This document shows positions 7,384 to 15,503 of a stretch of DNA of 17,591 nucleotides, piece after piece. The stretch is from Nitriliruptoraceae bacterium. Lineage in GTDB: Bacteria > Actinomycetota > Nitriliruptoria > Nitriliruptorales > Nitriliruptoraceae. The notes beneath the pieces are model-generated. The model saw only the letters and a list, made by a program, of their open reading frames with translations. It ran no database searches and was not told the origin of the DNA. The translations under genes and the position numbers were made by a program. The DNA lies in the NCBI GenBank assembly GCA_003554005.1, contig PWEU01000304.1:1-17591 (forward strand), given 5' to 3'. Each line of letters begins with the position of its first letter. The first letter of the stretch is position 1.

Positions 7384-9111
7384 ATGCGCACCCTCGACCG
7401 TGACCCTGCTCCCGTCACCACCCGCACCCGGGTCGCCACGGCCGCCGTCCCGTGGAACGCCTGGGACCAGCTCGTCGTCCCGCCCCTGGAGGGCTGGACC
7501 CCCAGCGAGCGGGTGAGCGTCGTGCTGCCCTGTTACCAGGCACAGGCCGAGCTGGACCGCACCCTCGCAGCGCTGGCCGTGCAGAGCTACCCCCGCCACC
7601 TCACCGAGGTGCTGGTGGTGGACGACGGCAGCGAACCGGCCATCACCGCCCCGGCGGACGTCGGTGCGATGGACCTCAGGGTCCTGCGCCAGGAGCGTGA
7701 CGGCTTCGGGGCGGCCCGGGCCCGCAACCTCGGTGCTGCGGCGGCCACGGGATCGATCCTGGTGTTCCTCGACGCCGACATGGTGCCCGACCACCACCAC
7801 CTGGAGGCCCACGCACGCTGGCACCACCGCTGCCCCTACGCGGTCACCCTCGGCCCCCGTCACCATGTGGTGATGGACGACCTCGCGCCCCAGCGCATCG
7901 CCGCGGCCGCTGCCGCCGAGGGCGGCCTCACGGCACTGCTGCGCGACCGTCCGCAGGACACGCCCGGCTGGCTCGAGGCCCACCATGAGCGCACTGACGG
8001 GCTTCGTAGCAGCCACGACGACCTGTTCCGGGTGGTCACCAGCGGCAACCTCGGCATCGGCGCGGCGACCTTCGCGCAGGTCGGCGGCTTCGACGCGAGC
8101 TTCGACCGGTGGGGTGGGGAGGACACGGAGCTCGGCTACCGGCTGTTCACGGCCGGGGGCCTGCTCGTCCCCGAGCCCGCGGCCCACTGCTGGCACCAGG
8201 GGGGCGGCCACGAGCCCTCGGAGCAGGAGCTGCGCTCACTGGACGAGCAACGCGCCCGTCTGGCCCCCCTGATCGCCCACCGCGGGTTCCGGCGTCTGAG
8301 GCCCGGCCGCAGCTACGCCGTACCCCGGGTCGTGGTGCAGGTCGCCGTCGGTGACGCGCACCGTGAGCAGGTGGTGGCCACGGTGGAGTCCCTGCTCGCC
8401 GCGGAGCTCAGCGACCTGCTGGTCCACGTCCCCATCCCCGACGAGCACGCGCAGCACGACTGGCTACGCCACCACCTCGACGGTGATGCGCGCGTGCGCA
8501 CCAGCGGTGAGTCCCTGCCGGCCGCCGCGCCGGTCCGCGCCCGGGTCCCCGCGGGGGTGCTGCTGCCTCCGGCCGGTCTGGACCGCCTCCTCGCGGAGCT
8601 CACCGACGCCACCGACCCCGTCGGCCTGGTCGAGGTCCCCGTCCCGGGCCGCGACCCCCGGCAGGTACGGGTGCAGGCGTGGCTGAACCGTGCGGCCGAG
8701 CGCCTCCGCGCCGCTGGGATGGCTGCCGGGCCCGACGGCGTGGCGGAGCTGTACGGCGGTCGGTGGGTCTCGGGCTACGACCTCGGAGTGCGCGACATCG
8801 AGGTGGCACCGGGCGCGCTGGCCGTGCCGGACGCGGTGGTCACCGATCGGGGTGGTGACGGGCAGCAGGACGCGTTGGAGCTGTGGTCGAGCCTGGGGCG
8901 GCTACCACCGGCACAGCGGCGTGCGGTGCTCACCGCGGCGCGTCGCGCGGTCAGCACCATGCACCCGCGTGAGCTCGCGGTGCTGCTGCGCGCGGCCGAG
9001 GTGGCGCTGCGGCTCCGCCGTGGTCTCGGTCGGCTCCGGCCCCGCCGGGTCGTCGCGGTCGCGCGTCGCCGGGTTCGGCGGCTCCGAGGACGCCTGCGGG
9101 CGACGGTGTAG
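7384..9111 (+). CDS. GT2 glycosyltransferase with long C-terminal extension
   Basis: A 575-residue protein. Residues about 42-300 form a GT-A domain: VSVVLPCYQAQAEL (44-57), VLVVDDGSE (76-84), DGFGAARARNLG (106-117), the DxD in FLDADMVPD (128-136), and WGGEDTELGYRLF (243-255), the conserved C-lobe motif of galactosyltransferase-like GT2 enzymes. Residues about 310-510 look like a second, degenerate GT-like region (VPRVVVQVAVGD, TVESLLAAELSDLLVHV) without a DxD. The last 35 residues carry 15 arginines, which suggests an amphipathic helix on the membrane. The ATG at 7384 is chosen because the GT domain begins about 40 residues later and everything upstream lies in the intergenic region; no ribosome site precedes it. 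It leads the plus-strand operon. Likely role: glycan chain extension at the inner membrane face, sugar unknown. Confidence 0.87.
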   Translation: MRTLDRDPAPVTTRTRVATAAVPWNAWDQLVVPPLEGWTPSERVSVVLPCYQAQAELDRTLAALAVQSYPRHLTEVLVVDDGSEPAITAPADVGAMDLRVLRQERDGFGAARARNLGAAAATGSILVFLDADMVPDHHHLEAHARWHHRCPYAVTLGPRHHVVMDDLAPQRIAAAAAAEGGLTALLRDRPQDTPGWLEAHHERTDGLRSSHDDLFRVVTSGNLGIGAATFAQVGGFDASFDRWGGEDTELGYRLFTAGGLLVPEPAAHCWHQGGGHEPSEQELRSLDEQRARLAPLIAHRGFRRLRPGRSYAVPRVVVQVAVGDAHREQVVATVESLLAAELSDLLVHVPIPDEHAQHDWLRHHLDGDARVRTSGESLPAAAPVRARVPAGVLLPPAGLDRLLAELTDATDPVGLVEVPVPGRDPRQVRVQAWLNRAAERLRAAGMAAGPDGVAELYGGRWVSGYDLGVRDIEVAPGALAVPDAVVTDRGGDGQQDALELWSSLGRLPPAQRRAVLTAARRAVSTMHPRELAVLLRAAEVALRLRRGLGRLRPRRVVAVARRRVRRLRGRLRATV

Positions 9112-9114
9112 CCT
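9109..9114 (+). promoter_or_regulatory. Weak possible internal -10 before the exporter genes
   Basis: TAGCCT overlaps the stop codon of the preceding gene and fits TAnnnT. It would put a start site about 25 bases before the GTG at 9148, leaving room for that gene's AGAGG site. No convincing -35 is seen (GAGGAC at 9086-9091). The 36-base gap at 9112-9147 is the longest in the plus-strand operon, so a secondary promoter is possible but unproven. Confidence 0.18.
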
Positions 9115-9147
9115 GCGCGCGTTCACCACCGCCGTGCAGAGGTCTCC

Positions 9148-10065
9148 GTGACGCCGCCCGATCATCCGCGGCCCGATACCGGTCTCCCCGAGCCGCAGCG
9201 GCCAGACCTTCCCCACGATCTGCGGGGGCGCTGGCCTCACCTGCGCCGGGTCGGGATCAGGTTGCCCCTGCGCGAGTACCTCCGGGAGCTGTGGCGACGC
9301 CGGGAGTTCGCCATCACCGTGCCGCTGGGTGAGCTCAAGGCCCAGAACCAGGATTCCGCTCTGGGGCAGGTCTGGCACCTGCTCAACCCGCTGCTGCTGA
9401 TCGCGGTGTACTACCTGATCTTCGGGGTCATGCTCCAGGTCGAGGATCGGCGAGGGGTCGACAACTACCTACCCTTCCTGATCGTCGGTGTGATCGTGTT
9501 CAACTACACGCGCAGCTCGATCCAGGCGGGCGCGCGCATGATCGTCAAGAACCGCAAGCTGGTGCAGTCGATCAACTTCCCTCGGGCGATCCTGCCGCTG
9601 AGCGCGATCGTGTCCGAGGCGATCGCGCACCTCTACGCCCTGCCGATCATGTTGGTGCTGGTCAGCCTGGTGCGGGGCGGGCCGCCCCCACAGGGGACGT
9701 GGCTACTGCTGGTGGTCGTGTTCGTGCTGCAGAGCATGTTCAACCTCGGCATCTCCATGGTGGTAGCGCGCCTGAGCTTCCACTTCCGGGACGTGCAGCA
9801 GCTCCTGCCGTTCATCCTGCGCCTCTACTTCTACTCCTCGGGGGTGCTGATCCCGATCAACACCGACATCATCCCCAACCCGACCCTGGTCACGATCCTG
9901 CAGCTCAACCCGGCCTACCTGCTCGTGGAGATGGCGCGAGAAGCCGTGCTGGTCGGCCCCCTCGACCCGCAGGTCTGGCTGCTCGGCACGCTCTGGTCGG
10001 TCGCGATGCTGGTCGGCGGCTTCTGGTACTTCCGGGCGGCGGAGAACGAGTACGGCCGTGTCTGA
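9148..10065 (+). CDS. ABC-2 type polysaccharide/teichoic acid export permease (Wzm/TagG-like)
   Basis: A 305-residue membrane subunit of a polymer exporter. A long polar, proline-rich N-terminus (1-55) leads to the family's amphipathic segment and LGQVWHLLNPLLLIAVYYL (72-90), which matches the Wzm/TagG pattern L-G-x-x-W-x-x-L-x-P. Then follow FPRAILPLSAIVSE (144-157), FRDVQQLLPFIL (213-224) and FYSSGVLIPI (228-237), with about six helices overall and a short C-terminus. Family members move undecaprenyl-diphosphate-linked O-antigen, teichoic acid or galactan across the inner membrane. The GTG at 9148 has AGAGG five bases upstream (9138-9142). Its stop overlaps the ATPase gene by eight bases (GTGTCTGA), so the two subunits are made together. 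Confidence 0.95.
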   Translation: MTPPDHPRPDTGLPEPQRPDLPHDLRGRWPHLRRVGIRLPLREYLRELWRRREFAITVPLGELKAQNQDSALGQVWHLLNPLLLIAVYYLIFGVMLQVEDRRGVDNYLPFLIVGVIVFNYTRSSIQAGARMIVKNRKLVQSINFPRAILPLSAIVSEAIAHLYALPIMLVLVSLVRGGPPPQGTWLLLVVVFVLQSMFNLGISMVVARLSFHFRDVQQLLPFILRLYFYSSGVLIPINTDIIPNPTLVTILQLNPAYLLVEMAREAVLVGPLDPQVWLLGTLWSVAMLVGGFWYFRAAENEYGRV

Positions 10066-10867
10066 ACTCGCCACCGTCTCCGTCGCCGCCGGCGACCCGA
10101 CCGTCGTCGTCGACCGGGTCGACATCACCTACCGGATCTACGCCGACAGTGCCCCGAGGCTGCGCAAGGCCTTCGTCCGTGACCGTCGGCAACGCGAGCA
10201 CCGCTCCGTCGAGGCGGTGCGTGACGTCAGCTTCGTGGCGCGCAGCGGGGAGGCCGTCGGGATCGTCGGCCACAACGGCTCGGGCAAGTCCCCGCTGCTG
10301 CGTGGTATCGCGGGTCTGGTGCCGATCACCACGGGTGACATCTACGCCAGCTCCATCCCGGTCCTGCTCGGCGTGGCCGCGGCGCTGGAGCCGGACCTGT
10401 CGGGCCGTCGCAACGTGCTGCTCGGTGGGACCGCCCTCGGCATCCCGCGTGCGGAGCTGGAGAAACGCTTCGACGAGATCGTCGAGTTCGCCGGGGTCGA
10501 GGAGTTCATCGACCTGCCGCTCAGGGCCTTCAGCTCCGGGATGCGCTCCCGGCTGCAGTTCGCCATCGCGACCGCCGTGACCCCCGAGATCCTGATGGGG
10601 GACGAGTCACTGTCCACCGGCGACGCGGAGTTCAAGGAGCGCAGCGACGACCGCATCCGCGGCATGCTGGCCGAGGCCGGCTCCGTGTTCCTGGTCAGCC
10701 ACTCCATGCGCAGTATCCGCGATGTGTGCCCCCGGGTGCTGTGGCTCGATCACGGTCGGCTGGTGGCGGACGGCAACACCGATGAGGTGGTGGATGCCTA
10801 CGAGCGCTACATGGGGGACCTGAAGCGCAAGCGCAAGCAACGGAAGCATCCTCCGGAGCAGCGGTGA
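10058..10867 (+). CDS. ABC exporter ATPase (Wzt/TagH-like) with unusual Walker motifs
   Basis: A 269-residue nucleotide-binding subunit pairing with the permease before it. It has the Wzt/TagH layout: a lead-in with DITYRIY (22-28), Walker A GHNGSGKSP (71-79), the family's replaced Q-loop region before EPDLSGRRN (111-119), signature FSSGMRSRL (158-166), Walker B ILMGDES (178-184) with D182 and E183, GDAEFKERS (188-196), and the switch histidine in VSHSM (213-217; H215). There is no long C-terminal carbohydrate-binding domain as in some Wzt proteins, so export is probably not controlled by terminal-residue recognition. The tail KRKRKQRKH is strongly basic. Two positions are odd: proline 79 where Walker A normally has threonine, and glycine 181 before the Walker B aspartate, normally hydrophobic. 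The key catalytic residues remain, so I call it intact. Confidence 0.93.
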   Translation: MSELATVSVAAGDPTVVVDRVDITYRIYADSAPRLRKAFVRDRRQREHRSVEAVRDVSFVARSGEAVGIVGHNGSGKSPLLRGIAGLVPITTGDIYASSIPVLLGVAAALEPDLSGRRNVLLGGTALGIPRAELEKRFDEIVEFAGVEEFIDLPLRAFSSGMRSRLQFAIATAVTPEILMGDESLSTGDAEFKERSDDRIRGMLAEAGSVFLVSHSMRSIRDVCPRVLWLDHGRLVADGNTDEVVDAYERYMGDLKRKRKQRKHPPEQR

Positions 10868-11889
10868 CGGCGGCCGCCACCGTCCACCCCACCGGCCCCG
10901 ACGCCGTCGCGGTGGTGATCCCCGCCCGGGATGCGGCAGCCACGTTGCCCGCGACCCTCGACAGCATCCGCTCCCAGGAGCCGGCCCCCGTGCAGATCGC
11001 GGTCGCGGTCGGCCCGTCCCGTGACGCCACCAGGGAGGTGGCGGCTGCAGCTGCGTCCACCGATGCGCGCATCACCGTGGTCGACGTCCCCTCCGGCCGC
11101 ACCCCTGACGCCCTCAACGCCGCGATCGCCGCCACCTCGGCGCCGATCGTCGCGCGAGTGGACGCCCACGCCCTGTTCCCACCCGGCTACCTCGCCCGGG
11201 CCGTCGAGGTGCTGCGCGCCACCGGGGCCGGCAACGTGGGCGGGCGTCAGGTGCCCACGGCTGCGGGCGGTTTCGCCGCCGCGGTGGCTGCCGCGATGTC
11301 GAGTCCGCTCGGAGCCGGCGGCGCGGCCTACCGCACCGGTCAGACCGCCGGCCCCGTCGACACCGTCTACCTGGGGGTGTTCGACCGGTCGGCGCTGGTG
11401 GCCGTGGGCGGGTTCGACCCGCGCTTCGCACGCAACCAGGACGCGGAGCTGAACCTCCGTCTGGCTCGTTCCGGTTACACCGTCTGGTTCGACCCACAGC
11501 TGGCCGTGGCCTACCGGCCCCGGGACAGCGTCAGCGGGCTCGCCCGCCAGTACGCGCAGTACGGTCGGTACCGGAGGCTGACAGCCCGGACGCACCCGGG
11601 CAGCCTGCGTCTGCGCCAGTTGGCGGCGCCGGGTCTGATCGCCGGCCTGGCCACGACGGCCGGCTGGGGCCTGGCGCGCCGCCGGGCGCTGCTGCCCGCG
11701 GTGGCTGGCGGCGGCTACCTCGCCGCCGTGTTGGCAGGGACCGCCGCCACCGTCCGTCCGCTTCGCCGTGCGCCCGCGGCCGCGCTGGCCACGGCCACGA
11801 TGCACGTCAGCTGGGGGGTAGGCTTCCTGCTCGGACCACCCCGGGGGAGCGGCCCTGCGACCCCCGTCCCCGCCGATACCGATGGCTGA
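10864..11889 (+). CDS. ExoA-like family 2 glycosyltransferase
   Basis: A 341-residue GT2. The GT-A domain (about 14-220) has VAVVIPARDAAATL (15-28), the ExoA-type acidic motif RVDAHA (98-103; D100, H102), VGGFDPRF (181-188) and NQDAELNLRL (191-200), in which D193 and E195 stand at the catalytic-base site. The C-terminus has two or three hydrophobic segments (about 255-270, 276-296, 305-324), so it is membrane-bound. ExoA relatives add a hexose to a lipid-linked oligosaccharide during polysaccharide assembly; the exact sugar here is unknown. The GTG at 10864 overlaps the ATPase stop (GTGA) and has GGAG five bases upstream (10855-10858), so both reinitiation and direct binding are possible. It overlaps the next gene by eight bases. 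Confidence 0.9.
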   Translation: MTAAATVHPTGPDAVAVVIPARDAAATLPATLDSIRSQEPAPVQIAVAVGPSRDATREVAAAAASTDARITVVDVPSGRTPDALNAAIAATSAPIVARVDAHALFPPGYLARAVEVLRATGAGNVGGRQVPTAAGGFAAAVAAAMSSPLGAGGAAYRTGQTAGPVDTVYLGVFDRSALVAVGGFDPRFARNQDAELNLRLARSGYTVWFDPQLAVAYRPRDSVSGLARQYAQYGRYRRLTARTHPGSLRLRQLAAPGLIAGLATTAGWGLARRRALLPAVAGGGYLAAVLAGTAATVRPLRRAPAAALATATMHVSWGVGFLLGPPRGSGPATPVPADTDG

Positions 11890-13315
11890 GCCGGACATGC
11901 TCCCCGAGGCCCGGGACGTCGACACCGAGGGTGCCTCCAGCGAGGCGTCCTTCACGGCATCGCTGATCCGTGGGCTCAACCAGCACGGCATCCGGCTGGT
12001 GATGGTGGCCGATCTGTTCTGGCTGGTGGCGATCACCATCGGAACGATGCTGGTGCGCTTCGGCACCGACTGGCCCACCGCACCCGTGCCGCTGTACCTG
12101 CTGTCCTTCGCCGTGGCCGTGGCCGTGTTCCAGATGAGCCTGTACTTCGGGGGGCTGTACGAGCGCGAACCCCGGCTCGGTGCGCCGCCGGTGCTGCCGC
12201 GGGCCGTTCGCCAGACGCTCGGCGCCGGTGGGCTCGTCGCCCTGCTCACCCTGGCGGTCACCGGGCTGGCCCGCGAGCTGGGCGTCGACACCGCGCGGGC
12301 CCTGCCCTTCCCGATCCCCAACCTGCTGGTGTTGATCGGGCTGGGGGCCGTGGCTGTGGCCGGCAACCGCCGGTTGGTCCACCTGCTGCGCACCCGCCGG
12401 GAGGGCCCGCCCCGGGCGGTGCTGGTCGGCCCACCGGAGGCGATCGCGGCGGCCCGCGGGCACATCGAGCGCGCCGACGACGGCGCCCGCATCGTCGCCG
12501 AGGTGTCCCGCGCCGAGGACGTGGCATCGGCAGTCGTGGAACACGGCGCCACCGACGTGCTGCTCCTCAGCGGTGAGGGGCTGGACGAGCTCTACCCCGA
12601 CCCGCTCGTCGACCTCGAGCGTGCCGACGTGACGGTGCTGCTGAGGGTCACGGCACGCGAGACGATGTACGGCCTGGAACGCGTGCGGGAGATCGGGGGA
12701 CTGCCCTTCGTCATGCTGCGCACCCAGACGCTGCCCCGCTCGCGCGCCCGCTTCAAGCGGCTGTTCGATCTCTTCCTGCTCATCCTCACGGCGGTGCTGT
12801 GGCTGCCGGTGGTCGGCCTGATCGCCGCCTACCAGCGCGTGGTCGCCGGTCGGCCGCTGCTCTTCCGCCAGCTCCGGGTCGGTCAGGCGGGCCGCACCTT
12901 CGAGCTCGTCAAGTTCCGCACCATGGATCCCGACGCCGAGGCCGACGGAGCCGGAGCCCGCCTTGCCGAGGAGGACGACCCGCGCATCATCCCGGCCTGC
13001 CGGTGGGTGAGAGCGATGCGCATGGACGAGCTGCCGCAGCTGTGGAACGTCCTCAGAGGAGAGATGTCCCTGGTCGGCCCCCGGCCCGAGCGTCCCGAGC
13101 TGACCGCCGGGTTCGAGGCACAGATCCCCGGCTACGCCCGCCGCCACGAGGTGCCGCCGGGCCTGACGGGGCTCGCGCAGATCCACGGTCGCTACCACAC
13201 CGACGCGGAGTACAAGCTCGGCTACGACCTCCAGTACCTGGTGAACTGGTCACCGGTGCTGGACCTGATCATCATCGCGCGTACGGTGTGGGTCGTGCTG
13301 GCCCGGCGTCTGTGA
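11882..13315 (+). CDS. Polyprenyl glycosylphosphotransferase (initiating sugar-1-phosphate transferase)
   Basis: A 477-residue enzyme of the WbaP/WcaJ/CpsE family. It transfers hexose-1-phosphate from a nucleotide sugar to undecaprenyl phosphate and so starts chain synthesis at the inner membrane. Four N-terminal helices (about 37-58, 70-92, 114-130, 145-163) are followed by a Rossmann-like region (about 178-275), the re-entrant helix (about 294-316) and the catalytic domain. That domain carries KRLFD (292-296), FRQLRVG (328-334), ELVKFRTM (341-348), RMDELPQLWNVLRGEMSLVG (380-399; D382-E383 catalytic pair) and PRPERPE (400-406). Length and motifs are those of a complete enzyme. The ATG at 11882 overlaps the previous stop by eight bases (ATGGCTGA). 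The donor sugar (glucose, galactose or a modified one) cannot be told from sequence. Confidence 0.95.
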   Translation: MAEPDMLPEARDVDTEGASSEASFTASLIRGLNQHGIRLVMVADLFWLVAITIGTMLVRFGTDWPTAPVPLYLLSFAVAVAVFQMSLYFGGLYEREPRLGAPPVLPRAVRQTLGAGGLVALLTLAVTGLARELGVDTARALPFPIPNLLVLIGLGAVAVAGNRRLVHLLRTRREGPPRAVLVGPPEAIAAARGHIERADDGARIVAEVSRAEDVASAVVEHGATDVLLLSGEGLDELYPDPLVDLERADVTVLLRVTARETMYGLERVREIGGLPFVMLRTQTLPRSRARFKRLFDLFLLILTAVLWLPVVGLIAAYQRVVAGRPLLFRQLRVGQAGRTFELVKFRTMDPDAEADGAGARLAEEDDPRIIPACRWVRAMRMDELPQLWNVLRGEMSLVGPRPERPELTAGFEAQIPGYARRHEVPPGLTGLAQIHGRYHTDAEYKLGYDLQYLVNWSPVLDLIIIARTVWVVLARRL

Positions 13316-14913
13316 CGGTCGGAGCCCGCCCCGACCTCGTGCTGCTCGCCACCCGCGCGGCGGTGCACGGCTCCTGCGCGGCACTGCTGCAGGCCGACGG
13401 CACGGCGCTGCTCCGTCGTCTCCAGGACCACCTCGGTGGCCACTCGCTCGTGCGCGTGGTCACGCGCCCGGGGTGGGTGGACGGGGTCAGGGCCGCGCTG
13501 CCCACGGGTGTCGAGGTGGTGGCCGCGGACACCGCCGCAGAGGTCCTCACCGGTGCCATGACCGGCCCGGCCACCTCCGGGGCGGACCTGCTGCTGCTCG
13601 ACGCCGCCGTGGTGGCAGACCCCCTCAGCCTCGAGCGCATCGGCGACCGGGTCGCGGCTGGGACCCGGGTGCTGGCGCTGCCCGGTGCCGGCGGTGACCC
13701 CCTGGACGCCCGCGCGGGCCTGCGGTCCACCCGCGGGCGGGTGGTGGCGGCCGGCTCGTTCCTGCACCGCAGCAGTGGTCCCGACGCCTGGCACGGCCGG
13801 GCGCTACGCATCGGCGCCGGTGATCGCGCGGCCGCGGCCGGGCTGGTGGAGCCCCTGAGCGCCCTCCTCGCGGCGCATGGTGACGGCGAGGTGGCGCTGG
13901 CCGACCCGATCCCGCTGGTCACCGTCGCCCTGGTACGCGCGGGCACGACGCTGGCACCCGTCGCGCCGCTGCCCGGCGGGGTGTGGGAGCTCGTCGACAC
14001 CATCGAGGCGGCCGAGGATGCGGTGCAGCGCGTCGCCGCACTGGATCTCGAGGCGCTCCGGCTCTCGGCCGCGGTCAAGGCCGAGGACGGGTTCTTCACC
14101 ACCTTCCTCGTCAGCACCTACTCGCGCTCCCTGGCCCGCTGGTCCGCGCGGCGTGGCTTCACCCCCGACCAGGTCACCGCCGCGTCCATGCTGCTGGGTG
14201 TCCTCGCGGCGCTCGGCTTCGCCTCGGGTCAACGGGTCGGCTGGATAGCCGGTGCGATCGCCCTGCAGGTCGCCTTCACCCTGGACTGCGTCGACGGGCA
14301 GTTGGCCCGCTACGCGAGGGTCAGCACACCCCGGGGTGCGTGGCTGGACGCGGTGTTCGACCGGGGAAAGGAGTACGTGGCCTACCTGGGGCTCGCCGTG
14401 GGCGGCATCCGCGCCGGAGACGACCAGGGGCTGTGGGTGCTGGCCGCCGCAGCCCTGACCCTGCAGACGGTGCGTCATGTGGTCGACCTCGGCTACGACG
14501 CCCAGCAGCGCGCCGACGCCGCGGTGGCCGCCCGGGCACCCCTGGACCGCCTCGACCATGACCCCGCCTCCCCCTGGGAGCCCGTCAGCCTGGGGCGTTC
14601 CGGGGCCGCGGTCGCCCCGGCGACGCCGGCAGCAGCGAGCACCACCGAGGTGGCTGACCCGGCGGGCGCACCTGCCGCGGGAGTACGGGGACGTCTGCGG
14701 GCCGGGATCGCCGGGCTGCGACGGGGCGAGACCATCGGGGTCGTGCGCTGGGGCAAGCGCATCGTGGTGCTGCCCATCGGGGAGCGCTTCGCCCTGATCT
14801 CCGTGGTGGTGGCCGTGGCCTCGCCGCGGGCGGTGTTCCTGTGGCTGCTCGGCTGGGGCATCCTCGCGGCGGCCTACACCACCCTCGGTCGGCTCGCGCG
14901 GTCGGTGGCGTGA
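13312..14913 (+). CDS. CDP-alcohol phosphotransferase with extra N-terminal domain
   Basis: A 533-residue protein. The C-terminal part is a CDP-alcohol phosphotransferase, an integral membrane enzyme that swaps CMP for an acceptor alcohol. The whole signature is present: D325-x2-D328-G329-x2-A332-R333-x8-G342-x3-D346-x3-D350, giving all four metal-binding aspartates. Before it, VKAEDGFFTTFLVSTYSRSL (255-274) and FTPDQVT (283-289) match the joining segment of fused cytidylyltransferase/phosphotransferases such as IPCT-DIPPS. Residues 1-245 look like a nucleotidyltransferase fold (LLLLDAAVVADP, 93-104) but lack the G-x-G-T-R-L loop, so this part is probably not catalytic. A long Ala/Pro-rich stretch (about 400-470) precedes the last helices (RWGKRIVVLPIGERFALIS, 479-497). 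The GTG at 13312 overlaps the previous stop (GTGA). The alcohol substrates are unknown; a phosphopolyol or phospholipid-like product is plausible. Confidence 0.85.
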   Translation: MTVGARPDLVLLATRAAVHGSCAALLQADGTALLRRLQDHLGGHSLVRVVTRPGWVDGVRAALPTGVEVVAADTAAEVLTGAMTGPATSGADLLLLDAAVVADPLSLERIGDRVAAGTRVLALPGAGGDPLDARAGLRSTRGRVVAAGSFLHRSSGPDAWHGRALRIGAGDRAAAAGLVEPLSALLAAHGDGEVALADPIPLVTVALVRAGTTLAPVAPLPGGVWELVDTIEAAEDAVQRVAALDLEALRLSAAVKAEDGFFTTFLVSTYSRSLARWSARRGFTPDQVTAASMLLGVLAALGFASGQRVGWIAGAIALQVAFTLDCVDGQLARYARVSTPRGAWLDAVFDRGKEYVAYLGLAVGGIRAGDDQGLWVLAAAALTLQTVRHVVDLGYDAQQRADAAVAARAPLDRLDHDPASPWEPVSLGRSGAAVAPATPAAASTTEVADPAGAPAAGVRGRLRAGIAGLRRGETIGVVRWGKRIVVLPIGERFALISVVVAVASPRAVFLWLLGWGILAAAYTTLGRLARSVA

Positions 14914-15503
14914 TGGGTGTGACGGCGCTGCGCGGTGACGGGCCCCTGGCGCGGCCCCGGTTCGGTCCCTGGCTGCCGGTGCCCGAGCTGGTCCTGCTGA
15001 GCCTCGGTGCGGTGGTGGCGGCCATCCCGGCCCTCGGCATCGTGCTGGAGGCGGCCCTCGGGACGGGGTTCACCGTTCCCGCTGCGCCCGCGTGGGTGGC
15101 CGCGGGCACCGCACTGGCCCTGCTCGCCCGTACGGGTCGCTCCCTGCCCCGGCTCGACTGGCTGGCCCCGAGCCTGCTGCGCACCCTGGAGTACGCTGCC
15201 GCGATCGCGCTGCTCCCCGCCAGCGTGTGGACCTACCTGTGGCTGGCGACGGTGGCCTATCACCACTACGACCTGGTCTACCGGGTCCGCACCCGGGGGA
15301 CGCCGACGCCCACCTGGCTGGTCCAGGCCCTGGGCGGCTGGGAGGGACGCACGCTGGTGCTGGTGGCACTCGCTGTGAGCGGCGCGGGCGAGTCCGTCCT
15401 GGCGACGCTGGTGGTGGCGCTGGCGGCGGTGCTGGCCGCGGAGACCCTGGTGGACCTGCGACGATCCGCGCCGCAGCCCGACCCGACCGACCCCGATCTG
15501 TAG
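14913..15503 (+). CDS. DUF5941-like small membrane protein
   Basis: A 196-residue membrane protein with four or five hydrophobic segments (about 23-45, 58-72, 92-112, 146-157, 160-178). The conserved-looking core is LDWLAPSLLRTLEYA (81-95), TVAYHHYDLVYRVR (113-126) and LGGWEGRTL (140-148). This pattern matches, from memory, the C-terminal DUF5941 domain that in Streptomyces-type proteins is fused behind a CDP-alcohol phosphotransferase. Here it is a separate gene directly after such a phosphotransferase, joined by TGATG (one shared base). The H-H-Y-D motif in a membrane protein suggests a polar site within or next to the bilayer, but no activity is known to me. It is probably a partner or subunit of the phosphotransferase. 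Start ATG 14913 chosen for the overlap. Confidence 0.78.
   Translation: MGVTALRGDGPLARPRFGPWLPVPELVLLSLGAVVAAIPALGIVLEAALGTGFTVPAAPAWVAAGTALALLARTGRSLPRLDWLAPSLLRTLEYAAAIALLPASVWTYLWLATVAYHHYDLVYRVRTRGTPTPTWLVQALGGWEGRTLVLVALAVSGAGESVLATLVVALAAVLAAETLVDLRRSAPQPDPTDPDL

Noticed and set aside
10807..12552. Long open frame on the minus strand (581 codons)
   Set aside because: It spans the junction of two well-supported plus-strand genes and translates to low-complexity Arg/Ser/Gly/Ala sequence.
11807..13198. Long open frame on the minus strand (463 codons)
   Set aside because: Antisense to the phosphohexose transferase, with Gln/His/Gly-rich composition and no recognisable motif.
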